A stretch of 64,000 nucleotides of DNA from Dipteronia dyeriana (GCA_032871835.1 CM065296.1:111982146-112046145); one strand, 5' to 3'; shown: positions 48,001 to 60,260, numbered from the stretch's first letter. The notes: generated from the letters alone by a model not told the origin. Made by a program: numbers and translations.

Positions 48001-48258
48001 TCATCCAACTTTCTTCTTTCGGCCATATTTAACATGGCCTGCAAGAATTTTTCCATCCCATCCATAATTCCCGTTCTTGATTTCAAAGGCAATGCTTATC
48101 TCTTGATTCTCTTCTTTGGTGGAAGGCTGTAATGTACGCTTATTTGATAAATTGAACCGGGCTTGCTCCAATTTTTCTGCCACATCTTCACCCTTGCTCT
48201 CACTTTTCTTCAACCAGATGTACTTTTTTAAATCTGTAGGTTTTGTAGTTGCTGCCAT
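48001..48258 (-). CDS. hypothetical 85-aa protein, copy 2
   Basis: Second copy of the unknown ORF, with the same predicted protein as 43921-44178. The upstream region is also duplicated (one substitution near the TATA-like box, ATAAATTATA for TTAAATTATA), so if the first is expressed this should be too. Confidence 0.4.
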   Translation of the reverse strand: MAATTKPTDLKKYIWLKKSESKGEDVAEKLEQARFNLSNKRTLQPSTKEENQEISIAFEIKNGNYGWDGKILAGHVKYGRKKKVG

Positions 48259-48784
48259 TTTTTTCTTCTAATTTTCAGTGAAAATGCCAATGATGATAGA
48301 ATAAATTATATATAGATTTCCGGCACAACCAAACACGATTCACATTTTTTTTATGCTAACAGGATTTTCATTATTTTTTCTTCCTGAAAATATGATTTTC
48401 ATTTCTTAGTAGTTTACTCTTCCATTTGCATGATTTTATTTATTTGATGCTTGTGGATGCCCAGAGAAATCATATGTCAATTTTTTTACTTGAAAATTAT
48501 TTAAATTGCCTAATAAAAAAAATGAAAACGGTTTTAAATAGTTTAGTTTATTCATTAACCTATTCAAACTTAAAATCAAAAGTTTTAATAATAAAAACTA
48601 CCATCAATCAATTACCTCTAACAAAAATATTATCAGAAATCTTAACTCATTTTATATAAAAAAATTGGTATATATTCTGCTTTTTACAATATTTCCTTTC
48701 CATAAAGACTTGCATGCTTTCAATGTAAACATATTTTGCATGAGTTACGTATATATACACGAAAATTTTCATATAGTGCGCACT

Positions 48785-48886
48785 ATTGAAATTATATAAG
48801 GACATTGAATGTGAGTCACTTATTTTACATACTTTGACTTGGTATATATGGTTTGTCAAAAAAAATGAGTGTCTCACATTCAATGT

Positions 48887-48925
<39 letters not shown>

Positions 48926-49149
48926 CTTTTTCTTTAAAAATGAGTGTCTCACATTCAATGTCCTTATATATATATATATATATATATAAAATCATTTTCC
49001 TCCATTTTCCTATCGGTGCACACTAATACAATTATATAAGGACATTGAATATGAGCCACTGATTTATAAAAAGGTTTTGACGAATACATGCTTGCCAAGT
49101 CAAAGTATATAAAATGAGTGATTCACATTCAATGTCCTTATATAATTTT
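48785..49149. repeat. foldback element, copy 2
   Basis: Copy of 44705-45075 in unit 2. The first inverted segment has lost about 10 bp (TCAAAAAAAATGAGTG instead of TCAAAACTCTTTTAAAAATG), and TA runs differ in length. Confidence 0.75.
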
Positions 49150-49644
49150 TATTTTTTTTAATTCTTAGATTTGTTCTATCTTTGAAAATTTATGTTTGTG
49201 TTGTATTGGAAGATTATGCTTAAGTGGTAAAAACAGTCTGTTATTTAATTATTAATTGATCATATAGAGATATTGCATGATAGTTTGAATTTAAATTATA
49301 AAGATAATTCAATTCAGATTGGTAAGCTAAAGTTAGATAATTAGGATACAGATACCAAAAATGTTAAATTTAAATAATAATTTAAATTTAAATATTTCAT
49401 CTCGATAGGAGTCTCCACTCTATAAATAGCGATGTGTGCTATTATTTATTCATTTCATTCACATCGTATTTCTACATAGAGTCAAAAACACATTATTATA
49501 TGGTGAGTTTCATTTTACCGGTCTCTTTCGAGTTACATCAAACAAAACGATGAGTTAAGTATATTTTTATAGTAATTATATACCGATCGTATATAACAAT
49601 CCCGATATCCATTCTGCTACGATGATCTTTGATATCCAATATTG

Positions 49645-51069
49645 GTATCAGATAAATATTTTGGGATAGTTCATACTTTTTTTTATGTGTTTTATGTATA
49701 TTTTATTTTATGCATATTCAATATATATATATATGTTGTCTGACTTCTACTATGCTGAATTATTATTGCATGGGTTTGTATGTGGACTCATCTTCCAAAA
49801 GAATATTTCGAAAATATATTTGGACATCTGATAATTTTTTTTGTAATCTGGGTTGTTTGATAAAGCATTGATTTATTTCTTTTGATATCCGTAATATGCT
49901 AGATAATGTTTTGTCAAAGCAAATTAAATTGAGTGATTTTTGGGCTGAGCCAATTATTACTTTCTTATCATCGCGTATTGTATTGATATTTGTTTTTAGA
50001 GTATTATGCGCAATGGTGTAAGAAAATTCTCGATTTAGAAATTGTTTTTTGAGAAACATGCATAATAATTTTTTTAAAGAAAAAAGGATTGTGCAGTATT
50101 TGTTTGTTTTAGGAAAACGTGACTAGTAATGTCGTATAGATTTTCATTGACCGAAAAGATCATTGTGTCTATATAAAATGGTTTGAAGACAATTTTATGA
50201 TATTATCATTATATGTGAACTAGATTCTATTAGCTAAAAATATAAGAGTTTTGTCTTGGTTATTAAAGAATGATTATCTTCAAATTTTGAGATGAAAGAT
50301 ATGAATGAAACAACCTATGTTTTAGGAGTAAAGATTACAAGAGATCGCTCAAAGAAACTTCTAGCTCTGTCACAAGAGCCTTACATTAGAACGATTCTAG
50401 AACGATTCAATATGGCTAATTGTAAGCCTATAGATAATACTATCTTGAAAGGACAAAATCTTAGTCTCGAAATATGCCATAAGACTCCTGAAGAACGAGA
50501 TAAAATGAGTAGAGTTTCTTATTCCAATGCCATGAGAGTCTCATGTACGCAATGATTTGTACAAGGCCTGATATATGTTTTGTAGTTGGGTTTGTGAGCA
50601 GATTTCAATCCACCATGGACAAAAACATTAACATGTGGTCAATATGATCTTAACATACCTCAATGGCACCACAAACTATTCTCTATGCTACCAAAGAAGA
50701 GATTTACGCATGATCGGATATATAGGTGCTGATTGGGGTGGTGATCTAGATGAGCGACAATTAACATTTGGTATTTTTACTCAATCGAGGTGCTATCTCA
50801 TTGTGTAGCAAGAAACAGACATGTATTGATTTGTCTACAATGGAAGTTGTATTCGTGGCATGTTCAACATCAGTATATGAGGAAGTTTGGCTTAAAAGAT
50901 TCATTAAGGATCTAGAGATTGTTACTGGTGCTTCAAGACCAGTAACTATTTACTGTGATAATCAAGTAGTTGTTGCTTATACAAATTATTCGAAATATCA
51001 TAGTAAATCCAAACATATAGAGACAAATACAATTTTATCAAAGATGTTATAGAAAAAAAGGAAGTGATT

Positions 51070-51118
<49 letters not shown>

Positions 51119-51205
51119 GAAATGGCAGCCGACCCATTTACCAAAGTAGTAACTAGATATGTTTACTCATCACATGCTAAGTCTTTAATGCTATGTAGTT
51201 TGTAA
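49645..51205 (+). pseudogene. truncated copia pol, unit 2
   Basis: Same truncated copia as in unit 1: RT tail at 50292-50555, RNase H at 50768-51052, C-terminal AADPFTK region near 51123. The two predicted RNase H segments are identical in sequence. The TA run before the last segment is longer here. Confidence 0.82.
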
Positions 51206-51412
51206 TTATGATGATTTGTTTGAATTTCACTGTTTTATATGAATAAATTCATTTTCCTTTGCTAGCATATATTTCAGACAAATGTTATCTAAATATGTCG
51301 TTAGGTTGAGACTGGCATTCTTACACGTGTGGTCGCCTCAGATGCTAAGATAGTATGCTGAGATGAGACACGTGTATAGAAGAGAATAAAGTAGATGACT
51401 TATTCTCATAGA

Positions 51413-51413
<1 letters not shown>

Positions 51414-51475
<62 letters not shown>
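51414..51475. repeat. expanded TA microsatellite
   Basis: About 30 uninterrupted AT dinucleotides. The same site in unit 1 (47330-47345) has about eight followed by AAATATG, so this tract expanded after the duplication. Confidence 0.9.
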
Positions 51476-51479
<4 letters not shown>

Positions 51480-51715
51480 TATGTGAGGTTCTTGTATTCT
51501 TTTGAACCGGTCATGATACAACCCCATAATTATGAAACCTTTTTAAGCCAAGTGTGAGAACATAATTGGTGTTTAAGTAAGAAATGTTGAGTTTTATAAA
51601 CTCATATTGGGCGTTGTAGAGAGGAACTGAGCTCAGATATGTATAGTGAATAATTTAGTCATATACATTCTTTATGAGAATGAAATTCACTGTAGCACAT
51701 GATTCATACCAAATA

Positions 51716-52158
51716 GATATAGATATGAAGTATAGTATATTTTCCACAAAATATCCATAAACATCTAAAAAATATCCATATCGGTAAACTTGTGGTGTAT
51801 TTTTACATAATATCACAGATATATCCGTGAAATATCCTTGATATTTCCATCAATGTAAAGTGAAAAATTGATGATATTCCATAATATTTTTATCTACATT
51901 TTTGTTTTTTAATTTGATTTAATATATTTCTATGTAATGAAAATTGAATATGAAACAAACATAAAATATAAATTTTAAGTTATTAGTAAATGCTAGTCAT
52001 GGTGGCAATTGGCAAATGGCAACCGATGATGAAAATATCCATTTTGATGATTATATGGTTAAGAATTTACATTATTATTTTGAAAGTTCCTTCTCACATA
52101 ACTCTACGTTTGAAATGTTTATGATTATATAGAAAACCATTCAAATTCTATAATATAT
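51716..52158. repeat. dispersed ~440-bp repeat, copy 1
   Basis: AGATATGAAGTATAGTATAT... through GATGATATTCC, TAGTCATGGTGGC and AAGTTCCTTCTCACATA to TCAAATTCTA. The same order of blocks occurs at 61379-61822. Its first 80 bp lie inside duplication unit 2. Unit 1 contains only those first 80 bp (47588-47669). Confidence 0.88.
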
Positions 52159-53223
52159 GTTTCGGCTAATTTTATTCGGCCTGACACGTTAGCACGGGGT
52201 CCGGAATTCACACAACTAAATCTCCATGACACCAGGCCAGGTCAACTCGACAAGCCATGCGAGACAACTGCAAGTGGACAAGCAAAACCTGCTCGGTCGA
52301 GAGCCCTCAAACTGGCGAGTTAACATGAGCTTGCCGCCCACACAGCAGACACAAAGTATCATTAATGACACAGGATTTTAATATATCTTCCATAATATTC
52401 AGCTCCAGGTTAGGAAAGATAATCATAAACATTCCAACAACTGAAAAATCCAGCAGTTGACAAATTCAACAATAAATGTGAAGATTCAGAAGATTACTCC
52501 CACAAGAAATGAGGATCTTAGTAACATCAATGCATGAATACTCGATTCACCAAGAATCTCACCTAGATACGATCCTCATAGGATCTCGCCTAGTATTATT
52601 CCTTGCTTGCAAGCCAGGGTTAGGGAAACACCCTAACACACATATAAACATATGTATCAAGCAAAGAAGAAAGAGGCACCATAAACCATACATCGCTTGT
52701 AAAATTGTAATCATTCTTTCATAGTTAAGATTTCTCTTTTTATGTCGCTAAAGCGACCGTGGTTTTTTCCTGTTTAGGGTTTTCCATGTAAAAATCATGG
52801 TGTCTATGTTATTTTTATCAGTTCTTTATATATCTATTATTCATCTAACCATCTCATTCGTATAACAAAAACATAATCAATATCACCCTCCGTGGGTTGA
52901 TCCATGCATCAAACAGCCAGCATGTTGTTGACTAGGTTTATCCAAAATCGACGTCAACAATTTACGTTAAAAGGAAGGGGTGAACCTTCGACCTTGTGGT
53001 TAATAGCCACTACCAAATCATCGGGATGAATCAAAAAATTGACAACCATTTCACTGTGGGTTAAGACCCACCTCCACCTCATCGGACTAACGCAAAACAA
53101 GGGAATAATGATCAATTACCTATAAGTTAAGATCCACTTCTGCCACCACAAGAAGAAGCAGAGCCCCACACGACGTTGACTTATCGCCAGTTGTAGGCTA
53201 CCATGGCCTAATGGTTTAATGCA

Positions 53224-54330
53224 ATGAGCAACGACACACCTGAAACCTTAATGGCAGATCAAAATCAAATTGTGACCTCACAGTACCTTATAGATGAAAC
53301 CCACATGGGAAGTTTTCGATCTGAAATACGTGGAAAGACAACTGATGCTTCTATAAAGGCACTAAAGAAGAAACGCATAAACCCGAAAGAACATGATACT
53401 TCATTGGCTATAAAACATTGTGTCATAGGTAAAGCCAATATAAGAGGGGATGTTAGAGCAGAAATACATGCCATGTCTATATACCCTCTATCAGGAACTT
53501 CTAACCCTAAATCCCCAAATAAATTGGACTGCCGCTACTCTAGTTCATCGTCATAAGGGGACCATGGAATAGGTAAGCGGAGATCAGAAAAGTCCCGCTT
53601 AAGGAGAATCAGTCCAAGGAAACCCCAAAGTCGTCATAGGGATGACAAACACAAAGACAACTCGGTCAACGAGGCTCCCCGTGGGATAATAACAGTGCAT
53701 AGGCACTTAGAACCAAAAAAAAAGAAACTATAAAGCCCATGTGAAGTGATTGTCAAGGATATGGGGAGGCTTAAGGAGAAGGCATCTAAAATGAAATTGT
53801 GAAGTCAATGTGCGCTAGCCAGGTGGACGAGTAGCAAGTTCAGGATAAGGATCGCAAATAAGCGTTTATCTACCAAATTCAGCCCCCCAACAATGGTAGA
53901 GAACCGTGAGGGACGAGACTCAATCGAACACTTCAATCATTTCGAGACCTTAATGGTAGCCCAAGCCGTTGACCATGACTTATGGTTCAAAGCTTTTCAA
54001 ATGACCTTTGGCGACCTCGTTTCCATATGGCACAACCAGCTTCTGAAAGGATGTATGTGCAATTTTCAACAATTCAGTGAAATGTTTATAAGTTATTTTT
54101 ACAGGAAATGTGTAGTACAAGAAGTCATTTATTCACATCTCTTCCCTTAGGTAGGATATGAGGGAAACAATACAAAGCTACATGAATTGCTTTATTAATA
54201 AGGCGATGAGTGTTGAAGATTTCAATGATGTCGAGACAATAACCTTAGTCACCAATGGTCTGCAAAGCTGTCGATTCTCTTTCTACCTCACATAAACTAG
54301 ACCTAGGACTTATAACGAGTTATTGGAGAT
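53224..54330 (+). pseudogene. gypsy gag remnant
   Basis: A 110-codon frame at 53224 begins MSNDTPETLMADQNQIVTS (probable gag N-terminus). After frameshifts, 53893-54150 gives RDSIEHFNHFETLMVAQAVD, WFKAFQMTFGDLVSIWHNQL and FQQFSEMFISYFY, matching the usual gypsy gag order of F-x-W, LP-like and SF-x-x-L positions. Later frames decay. Confidence 0.65.
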
Positions 54331-55039
54331 AGCCGTTGATTATGCCCAGAGGTAGGAAGAAGAAGTAGCTCAATGAGGCCTTCTGGTATATGGGGCACAA
54401 CCTAATGGTAAGATCAATAGTAGCATCTCCCCGAAGAGGGAAGAGAATTCTAAAGACATGAAGAATCAAGACAAAATGAGTGAACTTTGCCAGAGCTAAA
54501 GAAGGAAAGATGACAGAAAGTACACCGAAAAATACACCAACTACACTTCTTCAAAAGAAACCAAGATGAGATCATATCTATGGTCCATGAGAAAGACTTG
54601 TGTAGTGGCCCTGACTGTTGCCTATAAATGCTAGAAAAGGCACCATAAGATACTGCAGGTTTCACAAGGATCACAACCATGACACCTTGAAGTGTTACGA
54701 GCTCCAAGATCACATTGAAAGCCTAATCAAATAGGGGCATCTTAAGGAATATATGCTCAAGAAAAACAAGATATAGGGGCAAACAGATGGGCAAACATAT
54801 ATAGAAAGACATCCCAGAATGGGCTAATCAGAATACAAGAAGCTCGCAGGATAACCACCTCAAAACGGTATATGAGGGTCCCTCAACAGGTACTAGCAAC
54901 AAGAATATGAGGTTTGAGATCTGTGAACTAATTGACGGCAGTAAAAGCCCTAGTGTCTACCTTATTCAGAAAGGCCTTAGGAAACCTCACCAAGAGTAGA
55001 ATCTCGTTATTTTCTCAACGGAAGACATAAGAGACGTAG

Positions 55040-55330
55040 ATGCTAGGCCGAATGATGCCATTATCGTGGAAGTGTAAATAAGTCATCGAGATGTCCGAAG
55101 AGTCATGATAGACAATGGAAGCTTAGCAAATATCTTGCATCTCACCGTTTATGAACAATTAGATCTTGATCTCTACGATCTGGAGATTTTCCATACCCCG
55201 CTAAGATTCAACCCATAGGGTTCGTGAAGCTTCCGATCAAGATAGGTCTTCACTACAACTTTGCTCGATTTTTGTAATGGATCACACTGGCATTATAACG
55301 TACTATTGGGCTTAACAAGATACATGCAGT
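55040..55330 (+). pseudogene. gypsy protease remnant
   Basis: RDVDARPNDAIIVEV and, after a stop, RDVRRVMIDNGSLANILHLT contain the DNGS active-site signature and its usual upstream context. The frame is lost soon after. No RT follows. Confidence 0.65.
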
Positions 55331-55824
55331 TATTGCCACGTATTGCCTTAAGGTCAAGTTCCCAACTAAATACGGTATGGGCAAGGTCAAGGCGACCGTG
55401 AGGATGAATTTGTATGTATTCAAAGATCATAAAGTACCCGACTCACATGAAGCACGAGAGAAGCAATCAATGAAAGAAGACTGAGATCGACAATAATAAA
55501 CTTTTTTACAAGAAGCAAGAGGGTCTTTGGGCATATGCCATACAGCTTAACACCATCACCCATTTTTATTTTTCTTGTTTATCTTTCATTTTTCTCAACA
55601 TATTTTTCATTGTTTTTATATCCGATCCTATTTAAGAACTTGGGTCTCCAGTACTCTGAATAATTGATCCAATAAAGCTCCTTGCAAATTAAGTAATTTC
55701 AAATTTAATTTCACTAACAAGGTAGAAAGATGACTTAAACCTCTAGCAGACACAACTTACGCAACCACCAAAAGTAAGCTTGTAAAAGCTTGGCGAGATA
55801 ACAACCTCTCCTTAACCATCAGCT

Positions 55825-56285
55825 TCAACACCTCGCCACGTTAAAGATTAGGAAACACCTAGATAACATGTGCGAGTAGCGTTAAACATTGGGACTTACT
55901 TCTGGATATAGCATTACTGACCTCGTTCGGCTACCTCACCGCATTTAAGACTGGACATCACCTAAATAACATATGCGGGTAGCGTTAAAAACTAGGATTT
56001 ACCCCGGGATAAAAAAATTTCGACCTGGTTCGATCACCTCACCATGTTAAAAACTGGACATCACCCAGATAACACATGCGAGTAGCGTTAAACATCAGGG
56101 CTTACCCAGAAAAAAGCGTTGCAGACCTAATATGTGCAAATCATTACAGTAATCTGACCACCTCACTACGTTAAAGAATAAGCAACACCCAAGATAACAT
56201 GCACGAGTTCACACTAAATACTATTCATCACCCATGATAACACGCTCAAATTCAACAAGGCGTTAAAGATTAAGAAACACCCAAG
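55825..56285. repeat. 103-bp tandem array
   Basis: TGCGAGTAGCGTTAAA or close variants begin at 55871, 55974 and 56077, an exact 103-bp period. Each is preceded by CACCTAGATAACA-like and followed by GACCT...CACCTCACC-like blocks. A fourth, more diverged unit reaches the hAT-type insertion, and a further diverged part continues at 57002-57115. Confidence 0.88.
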
Positions 56286-56293
56286 ATAACACA

Positions 56294-56993
56294 TAAGTGT
56301 GGCAAAAATCAATCTACCCCAAACAAGTGGGGCTCCGATCCGTTCGGGACGAGTTTGGAACACTTAAAACGGAGCTCGAATCCTGTATGTTATCAGGTCG
56401 GATATGGGTCAACCTCTTATTCCCCGACCTGAACCGGTATTTAAATAAATATTTTTAAAAGTATAAAAATATATAGGGAAAAACAAATCTCTATCTCTTT
56501 GTCTCTTTCATTAATTGCATTTTATGTTTGAATTTAAAGTTTATTAAACCTAGATGTTGTGTTCTATTAAATTTAAGTTGATGTATGAATTTTAATTGTA
56601 TGTTAAAATGTTTTTATATAGTGTATGTTTGCATTTAAGTGTATATTTAAATTTGCAATCAAAAAGAAAAAACGTATATATATATATATATATATAATTA
56701 AATGTATTTTAAAATTTAATTGAATATTAAAATTTATATCAATGTCTTAAAATTGAATTGTATGCTAAAATAATTTGTATAGTTTCTGGCTTGAGATTTT
56801 TTTTTATAGAAAACAAACGAAATTGGTCGTTTCAGGTCAGGTATGGGGCACTCCTTGTCATTTTGGGTTTGGTTTGAGGCGGAAAACGAAAACCTGTTCG
56901 GAGCACAGTTCGGGTTTAGGGCAACTCGTACAAATCGGGTTTCGAGTATGGAGCACCTCTGATCCTATCTGATCCAACCTATTGCCACCCCTA
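56294..56993. mobile_element. hAT-type non-autonomous element (700 bp), 8-bp target duplication
   Basis: Left end TAAGTGTGGCAA, right end inverted TAGGGGTGGCAA: 10 of 12 match and the GGTGGCAA core is typical of plant hAT ends. The identical flank ATAACACA stands at 56286-56293 and 56994-57001. Subterminal regions share inverted GGGCTCC / GGAGC and GAACC-type words. The interior is AT-rich and non-coding. It interrupts the 103-bp tandem array. Confidence 0.88.
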
Positions 56994-57001
56994 ATAACAC
57001 A

Positions 57002-58534
57002 CTCAATTTCAACAAGGTATTGAATAATCATCCAAGATAACAAAGTCAAAAAATAACAATAGGGATCACCTTGGTGCAAAACATTGTTGACCTTGTCCAA
57101 CAATCTCGCTACACCAGAATCTAGGTGAATCTACCTAATATGTGTTTAAACAATCTAGATGGGGGGGATTAATTTCTAACTTTTCGATTAATCAAGATTA
57201 GACATACAAACAAGTAAAGTGCGAAAATTAAATGAACACTTGATTTTTTACGTGGAAACCCTCCAACCAATAAACACCACGTGACTAACCTTACTAGCCA
57301 CTTAGTTATAGAAACTCCAATAATTGAATATTTGTTTCAATCTAAGTTGACGTCTGAGCCACTCTTCTCAGTGTTCGTAATACAAACTATTCTACCTGTG
57401 AGCCATTACAAGTGGGTCTTGACAGTGCAACTACCATATATAGCCACAAGACTTGGACTCTAATGAAGATAATTAAGTCTTAATGAACATGTAACAATGT
57501 CCTAAAAGCTATATAGTGTAATACAACAGACAATATGTTTAACTAGAAAGATAGAAATGCAATCTGACAATCTTAGTTATCAAATGTGTCTAAATGAACA
57601 TATAAGTAGGCTTAGCTAGATGAAGACAATGCAACATAATATGCTAGCTATTAATCAACCATAATCAATCATCAAGACCTCAATAAATATGCATTAAAGA
57701 TGAGGTCTCTACAAACAAAGTGCAATAAATAAGATGACTTGACTAAGTTGAACAATAAATGAAGCTTTCTTGAAGCTTCTCTCACTAAAATAACTCATCT
57801 CTCTCTATAGAGTTTCAATATATGGATTTGGTTGCTGGAAAAGAGAGAAAGAAATGTAGTTATAGAGCCTTAGAAGAAACTACGTCGTTATGGAAAAATT
57901 TGGACGAGGGCATTCTAAGCGAGTTTGCTAAGCTAGTTTTTGAACTCGCTTAGGAAGTCGCTTGGGTCACTAGAAGGATTTCACCTTCTGTATGTTAGTT
58001 TCGGAGCTCACTTGGACTACTTGAAGGTTTCACCTTCTCTATACTACTAGAGTGCAATCTAGACTTCAAGTCTACGGTTTACGACTTGAGTGACAATACT
58101 ACGAGCAATTACAATAAACACTCCAACATGCAAGTCCGAACATTTTTTATTAACAAATGAAAATGAATTAGAACACAAACACACAAACCATAAATCTAAA
58201 ATCAGATACGGAACAAGCAAATGAGTTTTCGAAACTCAAGCATTGAAACACACATGAATATTAAGGAATCGTGATGCACATGTGTGTATGTGTAGTGAGT
58301 ACAATAAATTCAGTGGCATATGTAATCAAGTTGTATGTGTGTGCAATGAATGATGTATTACAATGCAGGGACACAAATATACAAATTGTTTGTGAGCTAA
58401 AAGGTTGCTCAACGATGCGGGGACACGTATGAATGAATTGGTGTGTGTGTGTGTGTGTGTGTGTACCTAATCTCTTCAAGAGAGCAAGTTAAGTGATATA
58501 CCTTTGATGATCTTGATCTTAAAGCACTTTGGAT
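57002..58534. other. intergenic, repeat-derived
   Basis: First ~115 bp continue the tandem array. The rest is unassigned; TTTTTTACGTGGAAACCCTCC near 57245 resembles wording found in plant retroelement LTRs, but no pair is present. No gene is recognised. Confidence 0.4.
58440..58464. repeat. TG microsatellite
   Basis: Twelve GT dinucleotides. Confidence 0.95.
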
Positions 58535-58690
58535 TAGGGGTGGACAAGGTTCGGTTCGCCCAAAACCGAACCAAACCGAACCAGACCGAAAATATTTCGG
58601 TTCACACAAAACGAAACTGGTTTAAACCGATTAAGAGATGGTAACTAAAATGAACTGAACTGATTTTAATCGGTTCGGTTCAATCCAGTT
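58535..58690. mobile_element. hAT-like terminus, partner not found
   Basis: TAGGGGTGGACAAGGTTCGG begins at 58535, a hAT-style end. GGTTCGG and CCGAACC words follow in both orientations to about 58690. No opposite end with GTCCACCCC was found downstream, so the element is truncated or ends outside recognition. Confidence 0.45.
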
Positions 58691-59249
58691 TTGGGCCTAA
58701 TGGGCTTGATGAGCTTAATGAGTCTTTTTAGTATGTTTTTAAATTTAATGGGTTGTTAGATACTAATTTTGGCCATTTAAATAACCCAAAGCAATATAAA
58801 AAAAAAACAAATCAAACCTTTAAATAATTGAAACGACAACCATTCTAAAAATTCATAAAGAACACAAATTACACACATTGGTTCCTTCTATTTTACAACA
58901 ATAATTCAACATAAGTTAGCAGCAATTACTTCATGATTTCAATTAACGAAATGGAAAGGCATCATGTACAACCATACAAAACAGTATCGACACCCAAAAC
59001 GTAAGAATTAGGTGCTAAAAAATATATGATAAAAGGATAAATTAAAAGCTAAATAAATGCCAACAAACAAACTCGTGGTCGTTTTTCATCTCCTTCTTCA
59101 ACTCTTGGTCGCTATTCATCTCCTTCTTCAACTCGCGGTCTTTTTCTCCTCTTCGTTTGTCTAAAAATCACGCTAAGGGAATCTCATTTCTTATGTTTTT
59201 TTTAATCTTCCATTTGTAATGTTGTTTGATGTACTTAGGTTTAGCTACA
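58691..59249. other. intergenic, no gene recognised
   Basis: AT-rich. A ~30-bp duplicate (TCTCCTTCTTCAACTC with CGGTC or TGGTC after) occurs at 59088-59140. Confidence 0.45.
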
Positions 59250-60260
59250 TAGTCTGTGAAACTTCAAATTTCAGAAGTCTCAGAGATAGGTCTCAGAACA
59301 TGTTGTAAAAGTCTCGAAAAGTAATGGTGGTTCAAAAGTCTCAGAACATGTATAAATCCGAGACTTTGGAAAAACCCTTTGAGACTTTTATTAATGATCC
59401 GAGACTTTAGGAAAAGTGTCCTAGACCTTTCATTTAAATGTTTCGAGACTTTCAATTATATGTCCGAGACATTTCAAACTGCTCCGAGATTTTGATTCAA
59501 TATGTTCTGAGACTTTGGTTTAATATGTTCCGATACTTTTGAATCAACTATAATATTCTGAGACTTAAATTTTATTTGGTTGCCTATATTTGTTTCCATT
59601 GCGCCTTTCATTGTGTGAATTTTGTTATTCACTAACCGATATGATGAGTAAACTTAAAGAAGGTATAACCACACTACACCTTCTCTCAGTTCACTCATCT
59701 TGTAGGTTTGTGAATGTATAACAAAATTCATTCAACGAGAAGCAACCAAATGAAAGAAGAAGCATGAAACTTTGGTTTAATATGTCTGAGATCTATTAAC
59801 AATGTTCCGAGACTTTTCATTTAATTGTTCCGAGACTTTTCAATTTTATATCCGAGACTTTGGTTTAATATGTTCCGAGACTTTTGAATCAACTATAATT
59901 TTTCGAGACTTTAATCTTCTTTGGTTTCCTATATCTGTTTCCACTTTGCCTCTCATTGTGGGAATTTTGTTATTCACTAACCGATATGGTGAGTGATCTT
60001 AGAAAAGGTATAACCACACTATACATTCTCTAAGTTCACTCATCTTGTCGGTTTGTGAATGTATAACAAAATTCATTCAATGAGAGGTAACCAAACAAAA
60101 GGAGAAGCACAAGACTTTGGTTTAATATGTTCGGGACTTTTCATCTAAATGTTCTGAGACTTTTCAATTTTATGTCCGAGACTTTTCAAACTGCTACGAG
60201 ACTTTGGTTTAATATGTTCTGAGATTTTTGAATCAACTATAATTTTTCGAGACTTTGGTT
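59250..60260. repeat. CCGAGACTTT minisatellite with two tandem foldbacks
   Basis: The word CCGAGACTTT(T/G) or its variants recurs more than 20 times. Within it, a ~345-bp block is present twice: ATTTTGTTATTCACTAACCG begins at about 59619 and 59963. Each block is itself a foldback: CATTGNGNGAATTTTGTTA on the left and TAACAAAATTCATTCAANG on the right, with GATGAGT/ACTCATC and AAGGT/ACCTT inner pairs. No coding potential. Confidence 0.85.

Larger units (their letters stand above)
47670..51797. repeat. 4.13-kb tandem duplication, unit 2
   Basis: Direct copy of unit 1. It is 48 bp longer, mainly from longer TA runs (for example 51414-51475). It ends GTGGTG before TATTTTTAC. The same TATTT word starts unit 1, starts unit 2 and follows unit 2, so the breakpoints share about 5 bp of microhomology. 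Confidence 0.97.
52159..55560 (+). mobile_element. degraded Ty3/gypsy element, plus strand
   Basis: 52180-52920 has LTR-like features (TCTCGCCTAGTATTATTCC, repeated AGGATCTCG wording, GTTAGGGAAACACCC). Coding remnants follow in order: gag (53893-54150) and protease (about 55040-55320). RT, RNase H and integrase are absent, so it is a 3'-truncated or deleted element. No paired LTR was located. Confidence 0.6.

Noticed and set aside
43590..51797. Reading the two 4.1-kb units as LTRs of one giant element
   Set aside because: The units are directly adjacent with no interior between them, do not have TG...CA ends, and contain copia pol sequence; a tandem duplication fits better.
53224..53556. Independent 110-residue gene
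   Set aside because: Its position and composition fit the N-terminal part of a decayed gypsy gag, with gag and protease motifs following in order.
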